Positions 16,474 through 24,261 are shown, counted from the stretch's first letter. The stretch: 64,000 bases of DNA from an uncultured Roseobacter sp. (GCF_947493125.1 NZ_CANLQB010000004.1:186001-250000); one strand, 5' to 3'. Numbers and translations are program-made. The notes: generated by a model not told the origin, from the letters alone.

Positions 16474-16788
16474 ATGGAACAGGACGATATCTTCAAGGCG
16501 CTGGCCGATCCCACGCGGCGGCGCATTTTCGACAAGCTGTCGGCGGGCGCGATGAACGCCAGTGCGCTGCGCGACGGGATCGCCATCAGCCAGCCGGCGA
16601 TGTCGCAGCATCTGTCGGTGTTGCGCGGCGCGGGGCTGGTGCGCGAGGAGCGGCAGGGCCGCTATGTGAACTATGAGGTGAACCCTGACGGGCTGGCTGA
16701 AATCGCGCTCTGGCTTGGCAAGTACCGCGCCTATTGGCCCGCGCGGATCGACGCCCTGCGCGCCCTTCTGAAGGAGATGGATCAATGA
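16474..16788 (+). CDS. ArsR family transcriptional regulator
   Basis: A 104-residue winged helix protein: DIFKALADPTRRRIFDKL opens the domain, the recognition helix is ISQPAMSQHLSVLRGAGL (about residues 37-54), and the wing is VREERQGRYVNYEV. It lacks the metal-binding cysteine motif of classic ArsR/SmtB, so it is of the non-metal type often paired with SRPBCC proteins. A perfect 28-base palindrome reaches to 2 bases before its start codon, which implies autorepression and probably a leaderless message. Its stop overlaps the next gene in ATGA form. Confidence 0.88.
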   Translation: MEQDDIFKALADPTRRRIFDKLSAGAMNASALRDGIAISQPAMSQHLSVLRGAGLVREERQGRYVNYEVNPDGLAEIALWLGKYRAYWPARIDALRALLKEMDQ

Positions 16789-17105
16789 GTGATGAGACCG
16801 AGCTTGTGCAGGATTATGACCTCGACGCGCCGCCCGAGACGGTCCGGCGCGCGGTGAGCATCCCGGAGTTGCGGGAGCAGTGGCTGCCGTCCGAAGACCT
16901 TGTGAGCCCGGAGCCGGCCGAAGCCGACGGGCGTGTGAGCTATGAGATGAGAGAGGCGGCACCGCTGCCGGACAGCCGGGTGAGCTTCGAGATCACGCCG
17001 AATGAGCAGGGCGGCACGCGGCTGCGGGTGATCCACCGCCGTGCAGAGGCGCCGCCGCGCGCTGTGGCGAACACCAACAGGCCGTGCCTGATGCTGGCCG
17101 CCTGA
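16785..17105 (+). CDS. Short SRPBCC (START-like) domain protein
   Basis: A 106-residue protein translationally coupled to the ArsR regulator. It starts with the strand ELVQDYDLDAPPETVRRAVS that opens AHSA1-type SRPBCC domains, followed by LREQWLP and later VSFEITPNEQGGTRLRVIHR. Typical members have about 140-150 residues; this one ends after the central sheet (NTNRPCLMLAA) without the long C-terminal helix that closes the ligand cavity. It is either a shortened form or a decayed copy. ArsR-SRPBCC pairs are common, but their ligand is generally unknown. Confidence 0.75.
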   Translation: MSDETELVQDYDLDAPPETVRRAVSIPELREQWLPSEDLVSPEPAEADGRVSYEMREAAPLPDSRVSFEITPNEQGGTRLRVIHRRAEAPPRAVANTNRPCLMLAA

Positions 17106-17150
17106 CCCCCCGGTTTCGACCCACAATCCAACACGAAAAGGAGCTTCGCC

Positions 17151-17759
17151 ATGCGCGATACAATGCAACTCGTCCCTATGGTAGTCGAACAGTCGAGCCG
17201 CGGAGAGCGGTCGTTTGACATTTATTCCCGCCTGCTGCGCGAGCGGATCATCTTCATGAACGGCGAGGTGAATGACGGTGTCTCGGCGCTGGTCTGTGCG
17301 CAGCTGCTGTTTCTGGAGGCGGACAATCCGAGCAAACCGATCCACATGTACATCAACTCGCCCGGTGGCGTCGTGAGCAGCGGGCTGGCGATGTATGACA
17401 CGATGCAGTACATCCGCGCGCCGGTGCATACGCTGTGCATGGGCACGGCCTGGTCGATGGGGTCGTTCCTGCTGATGGCGGGGGCGGCGGGGCACCGCGC
17501 GGCGCTGCCCAATGCCAATGTGATGATCCACCAGCCCGCAGGCGGCTATCAGGGCAAGGCGACGGATATCCTGATCCATGCGGAGGAAACGCGGAAGACC
17601 AAGGAGCGGCTGATCCGGCTCTATGCCAAACATTGCAAGAAGGGCGCCAAGGCGTTCGAGGCAGGCATGGACCGGGACAACTTCATGACGCCGGAAGAGG
17701 CGCTGGAGTGGGGGCTGATCGACGAGATCCTCGAGGAACGCGAGGTGGCGGTCGCCTGA
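17151..17759 (+). CDS. clpP: ClpP-family serine protease, divergent paralogue
   Basis: A 202-residue ClpP peptidase subunit. The catalytic triad is present: Ser102 in MGTAWSMGS, His127 in MIHQP and Asp176 in DRDNFM. ClpP forms a double-heptamer chamber fed by ClpX or ClpA. The segment around the serine has Thr and Trp where most ClpPs have GQAASMG, and the handle region ([15 protein letters not shown]) is also unusual. No clpX, clpA or tig gene is adjacent; the gene is flanked by an ArsR/SRPBCC pair and an acidic repeat protein gene. AAGGAG 9 bases upstream supports the start. It is probably a second ClpP, the main one lying elsewhere. Confidence 0.85.
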   Translation: MRDTMQLVPMVVEQSSRGERSFDIYSRLLRERIIFMNGEVNDGVSALVCAQLLFLEADNPSKPIHMYINSPGGVVSSGLAMYDTMQYIRAPVHTLCMGTAWSMGSFLLMAGAAGHRAALPNANVMIHQPAGGYQGKATDILIHAEETRKTKERLIRLYAKHCKKGAKAFEAGMDRDNFMTPEEALEWGLIDEILEEREVAVA

Positions 17760-17911
17760 GGCCGTTCGGAAATATCTGCAATTTTAACTGACAAAAGGGT
17801 CTTATCACGGGCGAAAATCTTCGATTGGTCACGCGTGCCGCTGTCCGGTACCGGTGGAGGAGATGGGCGCCTGTCGCGCCCGTTTCGCGGTAACCAGTAA
17901 CGGAGTGATCG

Positions 17912-18841
17912 ATGAAGAACGACGACAACACAGAGTTTGCGGCCGAGACCGCCCCAGGTGCGGGGGCCATGGACTATGTCATCTCGCCCCCGAAAGCGCA
18001 TGGCGCGGCCGGAGATGACGATGACGTGGTCATTCCCGACACGATCCTGTGGGATCTTGCAGGCGGGAATGTGACGGAGGCCACGCGTGAGGACCGGGGG
18101 ATGGTCGGCACGATGGTGAGGACCGACCCCGACCCTGAGCCGGCGGTCGTCTATGACATGGCCCCGATCAAGACCGTGGTGATCCGTCCGGATGAGCACG
18201 ACGTGCTGCGGAGCGATCCGGGCGCGGACAGCGAAGGCAACGGGCTTTGCGACATCATGGTGCGCGATGATGACGACGACAGCGGGCAGGTCGACGGCTT
18301 TGAGTGGGCATTCGCCGGGGGCACTGCCTTTCCCGAACCCGACCGTCCCATCGAGAACTTCGACCATGAGGAGCTCATCGACATCGTGGAACCGGACATG
18401 CCGTCGGAGCCGCGCCGTCCGGTTGAGGACTTCGATTACGAGGACCTCGTCGATATCGTTGAGCCTGATATGCCGTCGGAACCTCGCCGTCCGGTTGAGG
18501 ACTTCGATTACGAGGAACTCATCGACATCGTGGAACCGGACATGCCGTCGGAGCCGCGCCGTCCGGTTGAGGACTTCGACCATGAGGAGCTCATCGATAT
18601 TGTTGAGCCCGATATGCCCTCGGAGCCGCGCCGCCCGGTCGAGAACTTCGATCACGAGGAACTCATCGACATCGTTGAGCCTGATATGCCCTCGGAGCCG
18701 CGCCGCCCGGTTGAGGACTTCGATCACGAGGAGCTCGGGGATATCGTCGAGACGGGCGGGACCGACACGATCCCCGATTTCACCGATGACACCCTCATCG
18801 AAGTCGAGCCGATGCCGGAGATGTGGCTCGATCTGGGCTGA
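17912..18841 (+). CDS. Acidic tandem-repeat protein of unknown function
   Basis: A 309-residue, strongly acidic protein with no signal peptide, membrane segment or recognised domain. Residues 145-288 hold five full and one partial copies of a 24-residue unit, RPVEDFDHEELIDIVEPDMP plus SEPR, in which 9 of 24 positions are acidic and six are prolines or aromatics. The first half contains further acidic runs (GDDDDVV, RDDDDDSG) and a single cysteine. It is likely disordered or extended. GGAG about 9 bases upstream of the ATG supports expression. The nearest genes are a divergent ClpP upstream and a small secreted protein downstream. No function is assigned. Confidence 0.75.
   Translation: MKNDDNTEFAAETAPGAGAMDYVISPPKAHGAAGDDDDVVIPDTILWDLAGGNVTEATREDRGMVGTMVRTDPDPEPAVVYDMAPIKTVVIRPDEHDVLRSDPGADSEGNGLCDIMVRDDDDDSGQVDGFEWAFAGGTAFPEPDRPIENFDHEELIDIVEPDMPSEPRRPVEDFDYEDLVDIVEPDMPSEPRRPVEDFDYEELIDIVEPDMPSEPRRPVEDFDHEELIDIVEPDMPSEPRRPVENFDHEELIDIVEPDMPSEPRRPVEDFDHEELGDIVETGGTDTIPDFTDDTLIEVEPMPEMWLDLG
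18344..18745 (+). repeat. 72-bp coding tandem repeat (24-aa unit), about 5.6 copies
   Basis: Units begin at 18344, 18416, 18488, 18560, 18632 and 18704. The copies differ mostly at synonymous third positions (for example GAC/GAT, GAG/GAA, CGT/CGC), while the amino acids change only D/N, H/Y, E/D, L/I and I/V. The repeat is therefore not recent and its protein sequence appears to be maintained. Confidence 0.85.
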
Positions 18842-18963
18842 GGCAGCACCTGTGCAAAGGGCGGCGGGCGCGGAGTGACATCTGCGAAAAGCCGCCATTT
18901 GCCGCAGATCGCAGAGGCGCGGCTGGACATTCTCAGGTCGCCGCGCTGAACATTGATCAAGCA

Positions 18964-18985
18964 GGCGGGCAGACATCTGCCCGCC
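18964..18985. other. Intergenic hairpin
   Basis: GGCGGGCAGA (18964-18973) and TCTGCCCGCC (18976-18985) form a perfect 10-base inverted repeat around CA, between the repeat protein gene and the small secreted protein gene. There is no T tract. It may protect the 3' end of the repeat-protein message or end it weakly. Confidence 0.5.
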
Positions 18986-19043
18986 CGTGCGGGATCACCC
19001 GGGGCGGGCGCGGCGCCTTCCGGATCTGAGAAGGGGCATCGGC

Positions 19044-19367
19044 ATGAAGGTCAGACACATCGGGAGTGCGATGGTCCTGTCGATTTTCGCCTCCGGCGCG
19101 GCGGCGGAGATGGTGGTGATCAATGGCCGGTACATCGTGGCCAAGGAGTCGATCCGGGCATATTTCTATCGCGAGCGCGATAACCGCGTGGTGTTCGATG
19201 TCCGCTGGAGCGACTGGTCGACGCAGTACCGGTGCGAGGACACCTACGACCGGGCGGAGGTGACCGCCGCATCGCTCAACCTCGTGCTGGAGCTGGGCCA
19301 GACCAGCGCGCTCGACTTCGAAGAGTTTCTCGAAGCCGAAGGCTTTACCAACTGCGCGAAGTTCTAG
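19044..19367 (+). CDS. Small secreted protein with two cysteines, unknown function
   Basis: A 107-residue precursor. Residues 1-21 (MKVRHIGSAMVLSIFASGAAA) form a clear Sec signal peptide, leaving a mature chain of about 86 residues starting EMVVINGR. The mature part has two cysteines (YRCEDTY and NCAKF), suited to one disulfide, and mixed strands and helices (RVVFDVRWSDWS, EFLEAEGF). I do not recognise the family. AAGGGG 9 bases upstream of the ATG at 19044 fixes the start. It may be cotranscribed with the acidic repeat gene about 200 bases upstream, but a hairpin lies between them. Confidence 0.7.
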   Translation: MKVRHIGSAMVLSIFASGAAAEMVVINGRYIVAKESIRAYFYRERDNRVVFDVRWSDWSTQYRCEDTYDRAEVTAASLNLVLELGQTSALDFEEFLEAEGFTNCAKF

Positions 19368-19402
19368 GGGGCGTCGGGCGGTCTCCCGGTACGCGGCGCC
19401 TG

Positions 19403-20722
19403 CTAGAGGCGGTCCGCGAGGGGGCGGATTTTCAGCTCGGTCAGCCGGTTGCCGTCGCGCGCCATGACCTCGAAGCGGAAGCCGTGGAAGGAGAAGACCT
19501 GTCCCTTGGTGGGGATCATCTGCGCTTCGTGGATCACCAGACCGGCGACGGTGTTGGCCTCCTCGTCGGGCAGGTTCCAGTCGGTCGCGCGGTTGAGATC
19601 GCGGATCGTCATCGCGCCGTCCACGGTGAAGTGGCCGTCGGGGCCGGGGGTCACGATCTGGTCGTCGCCGGGGTCGAATTCATCGGTGATCTCGCCCACG
19701 ATCTCTTCGAGGATGTCCTCGAGCGTGATCAGACCCTGCAGCGAGCCATATTCATCCACCACCAGCGCGAAGTGCGTGTGGCGGCGCAGGAACTGGCGCA
19801 TCTGCTCGTCCAGCGTGGAGGTTTCGGGCACGAAATAGGGCTCCATCGCCACATCGGTGATCTTGAAGTCTCGCAGCTTGCTGGCATCGCCGTCCGGGCC
19901 GCCGATGATCTTGTACATGGCGCGCAACAGGTCCTTGGCGTGGATCACGCCGATGATGTTCTCCTGATCGTCCAGATAGAGCGGCAGGCGCGTATGGCTG
20001 GAGGTGAGGCATTGCTCGAGGATGCTTTGCGGATCGTCCTCGGCGTTGATCATCTCGATGCCGGAGCGGTGCAGCATGATCTCCTCCACCACCCGGTCGC
20101 CGAGATCGAGCGCGCCGAGGATGCGGTCGCGGTCTTCCTTCTCCACCACGCCTTCGGAGTGGCCGAGGTGCAGCGCGCCCGCGATCTCCTCGCGCACGGC
20201 GAGGATGTTGCTGTCGGGGTCGATCTTGACGCCGAAGATGCGCAGCACCCCGCGCACCAGCAGGCGGACGGCGGCCACGATGGGCGAGAAGACCTTGACC
20301 ACAATCGAGATCGGTCCCGACACCATGGAGGCGGCGCTTTCGGAGTTGGTGATCGCATAGGTCTTGGGCAGCACTTCGGCGAAGATCAGCACCAGCAGGG
20401 TCATCACCCCGGTCGCCATCGCCACGCCGCCTTCGCCAAAGGCGCGGGTGAACATCTGCGTGGCAAGGGCCGCGGCGAAGATGTTCACCAGATTGTTGCC
20501 GAGCAGCACCGAGCCGATCAGGCGTTCGTTGTCTTCGGTGATGCGCAACGCCCGCTGCGCCCCCTTGGAGCCCTTGTCGGCCTGGGCGCGCAGCTTGCCG
20601 CGGGAGGCCGCCGTCAGCGCGGTCTCGGAGCCCGAAAAGAAGCCGGAAAGAACCAGAAGAAAGATGATAACGCCCGCCGAGAACCAGAATGAGCCATCAA
20701 GCGTTGCCGTCGCCGTTTCCAT
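19403..20722 (-). CDS. CorC/HlyC-family DUF21-CBS membrane protein
   Basis: A 439-residue protein with an N-terminal DUF21 membrane domain of three to four helices (FLLVLSGFFSGSETALTAASRG, split over the first helix and loop), a tandem CBS pair (about residues 195-320, including TRLPLYLDD and HTHFALVVDEYGS) and a C-terminal CorC/HlyC domain (DGAMTIRDLN, FEVMARDGNRL). The family is linked to Mg2+ or Co2+ efflux and divalent cation homeostasis. The ATG at 20722 is chosen because the longer reading at 20752 would need a TTG start. It is divergent from the metallophosphoesterase-like gene. Confidence 0.87.
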   Translation of the reverse strand: METATATLDGSFWFSAGVIIFLLVLSGFFSGSETALTAASRGKLRAQADKGSKGAQRALRITEDNERLIGSVLLGNNLVNIFAAALATQMFTRAFGEGGVAMATGVMTLLVLIFAEVLPKTYAITNSESAASMVSGPISIVVKVFSPIVAAVRLLVRGVLRIFGVKIDPDSNILAVREEIAGALHLGHSEGVVEKEDRDRILGALDLGDRVVEEIMLHRSGIEMINAEDDPQSILEQCLTSSHTRLPLYLDDQENIIGVIHAKDLLRAMYKIIGGPDGDASKLRDFKITDVAMEPYFVPETSTLDEQMRQFLRRHTHFALVVDEYGSLQGLITLEDILEEIVGEITDEFDPGDDQIVTPGPDGHFTVDGAMTIRDLNRATDWNLPDEEANTVAGLVIHEAQMIPTKGQVFSFHGFRFEVMARDGNRLTELKIRPLADRL

Positions 20723-20797
20723 TTGGAATGATATCCTATGATGAGATTGCAATGGTTATGGGCATGAGACGGGGCGCATTCAAGTCGGGAGAGAGAC

Positions 20798-21613
20798 ATG
20801 CTGCGTGATCTTGGGGTGATCAACGGGCCGGTGTTGCTCTTTGGTGGGCCGTATTCGAATGCGCAGGCCACGCGGGCGCTGTTGCACGAGGCCGCAGCGC
20901 GCGGGATCGACGGCGGGCAGCTGATCTGCACCGGCGATATCGTGGCCTATGGCGCAGCGCCGCAGATTTGCGTGGAGCTGATCCGGCAGAGCGGGGCGGC
21001 TGTGGTCGCGGGCAATTGCGAAAAGCAGATCGGCGCAGGGGCGCTGGAGTGCGGCTGTGGCTTCGAAGAGGGCAGCACCTGCGACATGCTGAGCCTTGGC
21101 TGGTACCCCTTTGCGCGGGCGCATGTGGATGAGGCGGCGCGCGCCTGGATGCGCGCCTGTCCGGACATCGTGAGCTTTCGCCATCAGGGCGCGCGCTATG
21201 CGGTGATCCACGGCGGGATCACGGATGTGGCGCGATTCATCTGGCCCAATGACGACGAGACGGTCTTCGACGCCGAATGGCGGGCGATCGAGGCGCAGAT
21301 CGGCCCGGTGGATCATGTGATCGCCGGGCATTGCGGGTTGGCGTTCATTCGCGAGACGGAACGGGGGCAGTGGCTGAACCCCGGGGTGATCGGGCTGCCG
21401 CCGCATGACGGGCGGCAGCAGACGCGGTTCGGGCTGCTCGATGGCGGCGAGATGCGCATTCACCGGCTGCGCTATGACGCGGAGGCGGCGGCGGCGGAGA
21501 TGCAGCGGGTGGGGCTGACGCAGGGCTATGACGCGGGGCTGCTCACGGGCTATTGGCCGTCGGACGAGATCTTGCCGGAGGATTTGCGCGCGCCGTCCTT
21601 GGCCAGCGGGTGA
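20798..21613 (+). CDS. Metallophosphoesterase-like protein with altered active-site motifs
   Basis: A 271-residue calcineurin-like phosphoesterase fold. Motif II is present as CTGDIVAYG, and the later histidines occur in VIHGG and IAGHCG. Motif I, normally GDxHG, reads FGGPYSNAQA and so lacks both the Asp and the His metal ligands; motif III, normally GNHE, reads GNCE. A run of cysteines (CECGC-like: ALECGCGFEEGSTCD) follows. The protein may use a different metal set or have lost phosphatase activity. The 3' 64 bases overlap the end of the convergent xerD-type gene. Confidence 0.75.
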   Translation: MLRDLGVINGPVLLFGGPYSNAQATRALLHEAAARGIDGGQLICTGDIVAYGAAPQICVELIRQSGAAVVAGNCEKQIGAGALECGCGFEEGSTCDMLSLGWYPFARAHVDEAARAWMRACPDIVSFRHQGARYAVIHGGITDVARFIWPNDDETVFDAEWRAIEAQIGPVDHVIAGHCGLAFIRETERGQWLNPGVIGLPPHDGRQQTRFGLLDGGEMRIHRLRYDAEAAAAEMQRVGLTQGYDAGLLTGYWPSDEILPEDLRAPSLASG

Positions 21614-22521
21614 TGGGTCAGCACCAGTTCCGAGAGCCGCGCCTCGAGCACATGGGTGTAGATTTCGGTGGTGGCCACATCGGCGTGGCCCAGCAGCGTC
21701 TGGATCGAGCGCAGATCGGCGCCATTGGCCAGCAGATGCGTGGCGAAGGCGTGGCGCAGGGTGTGCGGTGTGACCTTGGAGGGCGAGACGCCCGCAGCGA
21801 CCGCAAACTCCTTGATCAGCAGGTAGAAGCGGTGGCGGGTGAGGTGCCCGGCGGCGCTGTGCGAGACAAAGAGATATTTTGAGGGCGGTTTGCGCTCGGC
21901 GCGGCGGGTGTCTTCCATGGCATCGCGCAGCTTGAGCCAGTCGGCCAGGGCTTCGCGGGCGGGCGGAGAGAGGGGGACCATGCGCTCCTTGCCGCCCTTG
22001 CCGCGGATGAGCAGCATGCGCGGGTCGCCGCGCGCGGCGCTGACCGGCAGGCTGACCAGTTCGGAGACGCGCATGCCGGTGGCATAGAGCAGCTCCATCA
22101 TGCAGGTGTTGCGGGCGCGGTCGCGTTCGGACCGTCCGGAGGCGCGGGCGGCTTCGAGCAGCCGGTCGACCTCGTCTTCCGACAGCGTCTTGGGCAGGCG
22201 CTTGTCGCGGCCCGGGCCCGCGATCTGGATCGCCGGATTTTCGCTGCGCCAGCCTTCCTCGAAGGCGAAGCGGTAGAGCTGCTTGATCGCCGAGAGGCGC
22301 CGGGCGCGGGTGGCGCGGGAGAGGCCCTGGGCATCGCAGTGGATCAGATAGGCCTCCACATCCGCCTTCTGCACCGCCTCGAAGTCGCTGTCGCGGTGGG
22401 CGAGCCAGGCCTCGAAGTCCTGCAGATCGCGGCCGTAGGCCAGCAGCGTGTTGCGCGCCGCACCCAGCTCCGCCGCCTGCGCCTCGAGAAAGGCGGAGAT
22501 CCAGTTCGCCCGCGCGCTCAT
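21550..22521 (-). CDS. xerD: XerC/XerD-type tyrosine recombinase
   Basis: A 323-residue site-specific recombinase with an N-terminal SAM-like core-binding domain and a C-terminal catalytic domain. Catalytic residues are all visible: Arg151 (ATGMRVSEL), Lys175 (RGKGGKER), His253 and Arg256 (HTLRHAFATH), His279 (LGHADVATTE) and Tyr288 (IYTHV). Length and motifs match chromosome dimer resolution XerD rather than a phage integrase, and the gene sits among housekeeping genes beside aroK-aroB. It overlaps the stop of the upstream exported-protein gene by 4 bases. XerC is not in the window. Confidence 0.88.
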   Translation of the reverse strand: MSARANWISAFLEAQAAELGAARNTLLAYGRDLQDFEAWLAHRDSDFEAVQKADVEAYLIHCDAQGLSRATRARRLSAIKQLYRFAFEEGWRSENPAIQIAGPGRDKRLPKTLSEDEVDRLLEAARASGRSERDRARNTCMMELLYATGMRVSELVSLPVSAARGDPRMLLIRGKGGKERMVPLSPPAREALADWLKLRDAMEDTRRAERKPPSKYLFVSHSAAGHLTRHRFYLLIKEFAVAAGVSPSKVTPHTLRHAFATHLLANGADLRSIQTLLGHADVATTEIYTHVLEARLSELVLTHHPLAKDGARKSSGKISSDGQ

Positions 22522-24122
22522 CCGAAGCGGTCCAGCAGCAGGATCTGCAGGCTGGCGCGGCGCACCGTGTCCTCAAAGCCGAGCGCGCGCAGGGTGCCCA
22601 GGGCTTCGGTCAGGGCGCGGGGGTTGCCTGCGGCGCCGTCCTCCAGAAGCACCAGCGTCTCGAGGATCGTGGCACCGAGCGCGCCCGTCTGCGCCTGGGC
22701 CAGCAGATCGGTCCGCGCGGCCTCCGGTGCAAAGGCATCACGGATGGCGCGGGCGATGCTGTCTTCGGCGGGCAGGCCGGTGGGGTCGCCCAGGGCCACG
22801 GCCTTCAGCAAGGCGCGGTCCGAGGTGCGCGCGGCCGCGGCGTAATCGGGCGAAAGCAGCGCCAGGGTCTCGGCCAGGTCGGCCGTCGGGCCCTGCAGCG
22901 GGACACGGGCGAGGCCGGGGGCGAAGAGCCCGGCGAAGGTGGTTTCGAGCCCCGCCTCCTGCATCGCCGCCCAGGCAGCGGGCAGGGTCTTGGCGACGGC
23001 CTCGGCGGAGCCGGTGCCAAGCGCGGTGTCGAACTGCTGGATCGCGCGCACACGGTCCCAGACGCCACCGGAGGCGGCGGGCTGCCGGTCGGAGTAGAGC
23101 CCGAGCAGGCGGTTGTCGGGCAGCGCGCCGGTCTCGGCCAGCCGCTCGGCGGCCTCGATCTGCGCCTTCCAGCCCGCCAGATCGCGCAGATCGGCGACGG
23201 CAAAGGCGCGCGGCAGCGGGCGGGTGGGCAGCGGCTCGCCGATGGCTTCGTGCAAGCGGAACAGCAGCGGTGTGATGTCGCGCGGCGGGCGCAGCGGCCG
23301 GGCACCCTCAAAGGCTTCGGGGTGCAGAAACCGGTCGAGCAGGGCGCTCTGGTCGGCGCTCATGGCCTCCAGCGCGCGGGCGGTGTCGAAGAGCAGGGCG
23401 GCGGTGGCCCAGTCGCCCTGGCGCGCGGCGCAGAAGATGCGCGCGGCGATGCCGGGCGCCAGATGCGGCTGGGCCGTGAGGATGTTGCAGGCGAGCCATT
23501 CCTCCCCCGTCAGCAGCGCCAGATCCATGTAGGCGGCGAAATGCGCGCTGTCGCGGGTGACATCGGCCTGTTCGATGAGCGCCAGCGCGGGATCGAGCGC
23601 GCCGTAGCGCTGCAGCGTGGCGACGCGGGCGAGGGTGAAGAGGTCCTCGTCCTCGGCGTCGCGGCCCGGCGCTTCGGCTTCGGTCAGAAGGGCAGTGAAG
23701 AGCAGGGCCTGCGCAGCGGGCAGGCGGAAATCGGGCAGGGAGGTGAGCTGGCGGCTCAGCGCCTGCGGATCGCTCGCTTTCCACAGATCCTGCGGCAGGC
23801 CGGTCACGTTGCCCGGCACCAGCCCGATGATGCGCGGCGCCTCTTCGTTGAGCGGTTTGACGTCGATCGCCGGGGTCTCGCCGGAGGGTGTCACCGGCGG
23901 TTCGGCCTGCGGCATCGCCACGGAGGTCATGGCAGGCTGGCCCGGGTTTTGCTGCACCCAGTCGATCACCGAGAGCGGTGCCTCCTGCGCCCAGGCCGCG
24001 GTGCCGAGCGCCAGGGCCAGACAACAGGCCAGCGGTTTTGCAGGGGCAGGTTTCGCCCGCGGTGCGACCGCGAACCACCATGGGGCGCGCCCCGTCAGAG
24101 GACCACGCGCTCTAATCCGCAT
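22518..24122 (-). CDS. Exported helical-repeat protein of unknown function
   Basis: A 534-residue protein with an N-terminal export signal (PLACCLALALGTAAWAQ near residues 30-46, after a long basic lead), a proline-rich linker of about 50 residues, and then a long alanine- and leucine-rich all-helical body that looks like TPR-type solenoid repeats (for example VATLQRYGALDPALALIEQA). No catalytic motif was found. It is sandwiched between a 49-residue membrane protein gene (11-base overlap) and xerD (4-base overlap), so the three are probably one operon. The family is not recognised. Confidence 0.7.
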   Translation of the reverse strand: MRIRARGPLTGRAPWWFAVAPRAKPAPAKPLACCLALALGTAAWAQEAPLSVIDWVQQNPGQPAMTSVAMPQAEPPVTPSGETPAIDVKPLNEEAPRIIGLVPGNVTGLPQDLWKASDPQALSRQLTSLPDFRLPAAQALLFTALLTEAEAPGRDAEDEDLFTLARVATLQRYGALDPALALIEQADVTRDSAHFAAYMDLALLTGEEWLACNILTAQPHLAPGIAARIFCAARQGDWATAALLFDTARALEAMSADQSALLDRFLHPEAFEGARPLRPPRDITPLLFRLHEAIGEPLPTRPLPRAFAVADLRDLAGWKAQIEAAERLAETGALPDNRLLGLYSDRQPAASGGVWDRVRAIQQFDTALGTGSAEAVAKTLPAAWAAMQEAGLETTFAGLFAPGLARVPLQGPTADLAETLALLSPDYAAAARTSDRALLKAVALGDPTGLPAEDSIARAIRDAFAPEAARTDLLAQAQTGALGATILETLVLLEDGAAGNPRALTEALGTLRALGFEDTVRRASLQILLLDRFG

Positions 24123-24261
24123 CCAGCGTCACGGGCACGCGTACCTCCTCCTGGGGCGCGGAAAAATCAGCGCCGAAAAACGGACCCACATAGGCGTATC
24201 CCACCAACCCGATGCCGCCCACGACAAGGAGAAAGACCAGAAGCTTGAAGATGCGCACCAT
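24112..24261 (-). CDS. Small single-pass membrane protein, 49 aa
   Basis: A 49-residue protein: MVRIFK, then a hydrophobic segment of about 20 residues (LLVFLLVVGGIGLVGYAYVG), then an acidic tail ending VPVTLDAD. The N-terminal Arg and Lys suggest N-in topology with the tail outside. Its stop overlaps the start of the exported helical protein by 11 bases, so the two are probably coupled. It is divergent from aroK. No function can be assigned. Confidence 0.65.
   Translation of the reverse strand: MVRIFKLLVFLLVVGGIGLVGYAYVGPFFGADFSAPQEEVRVPVTLDAD

Noticed and set aside
18344-18745. A CRISPR array
   Set aside because: The periodicity is 72 bases without unique spacers, is in frame and encodes a continuous repeat protein.
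19232-20692. A 486-codon plus-strand frame across the CorC-like gene
   Set aside because: It is antisense to a protein with DUF21, CBS and CorC domains in order; no motifs of its own.
20780-22576. A 598-codon frame on the minus strand overlapping xerD and the phosphoesterase-like gene
   Set aside because: The frame has arginine- and histidine-rich low-information sequence, while xerD in the neighbouring frame has all catalytic residues.
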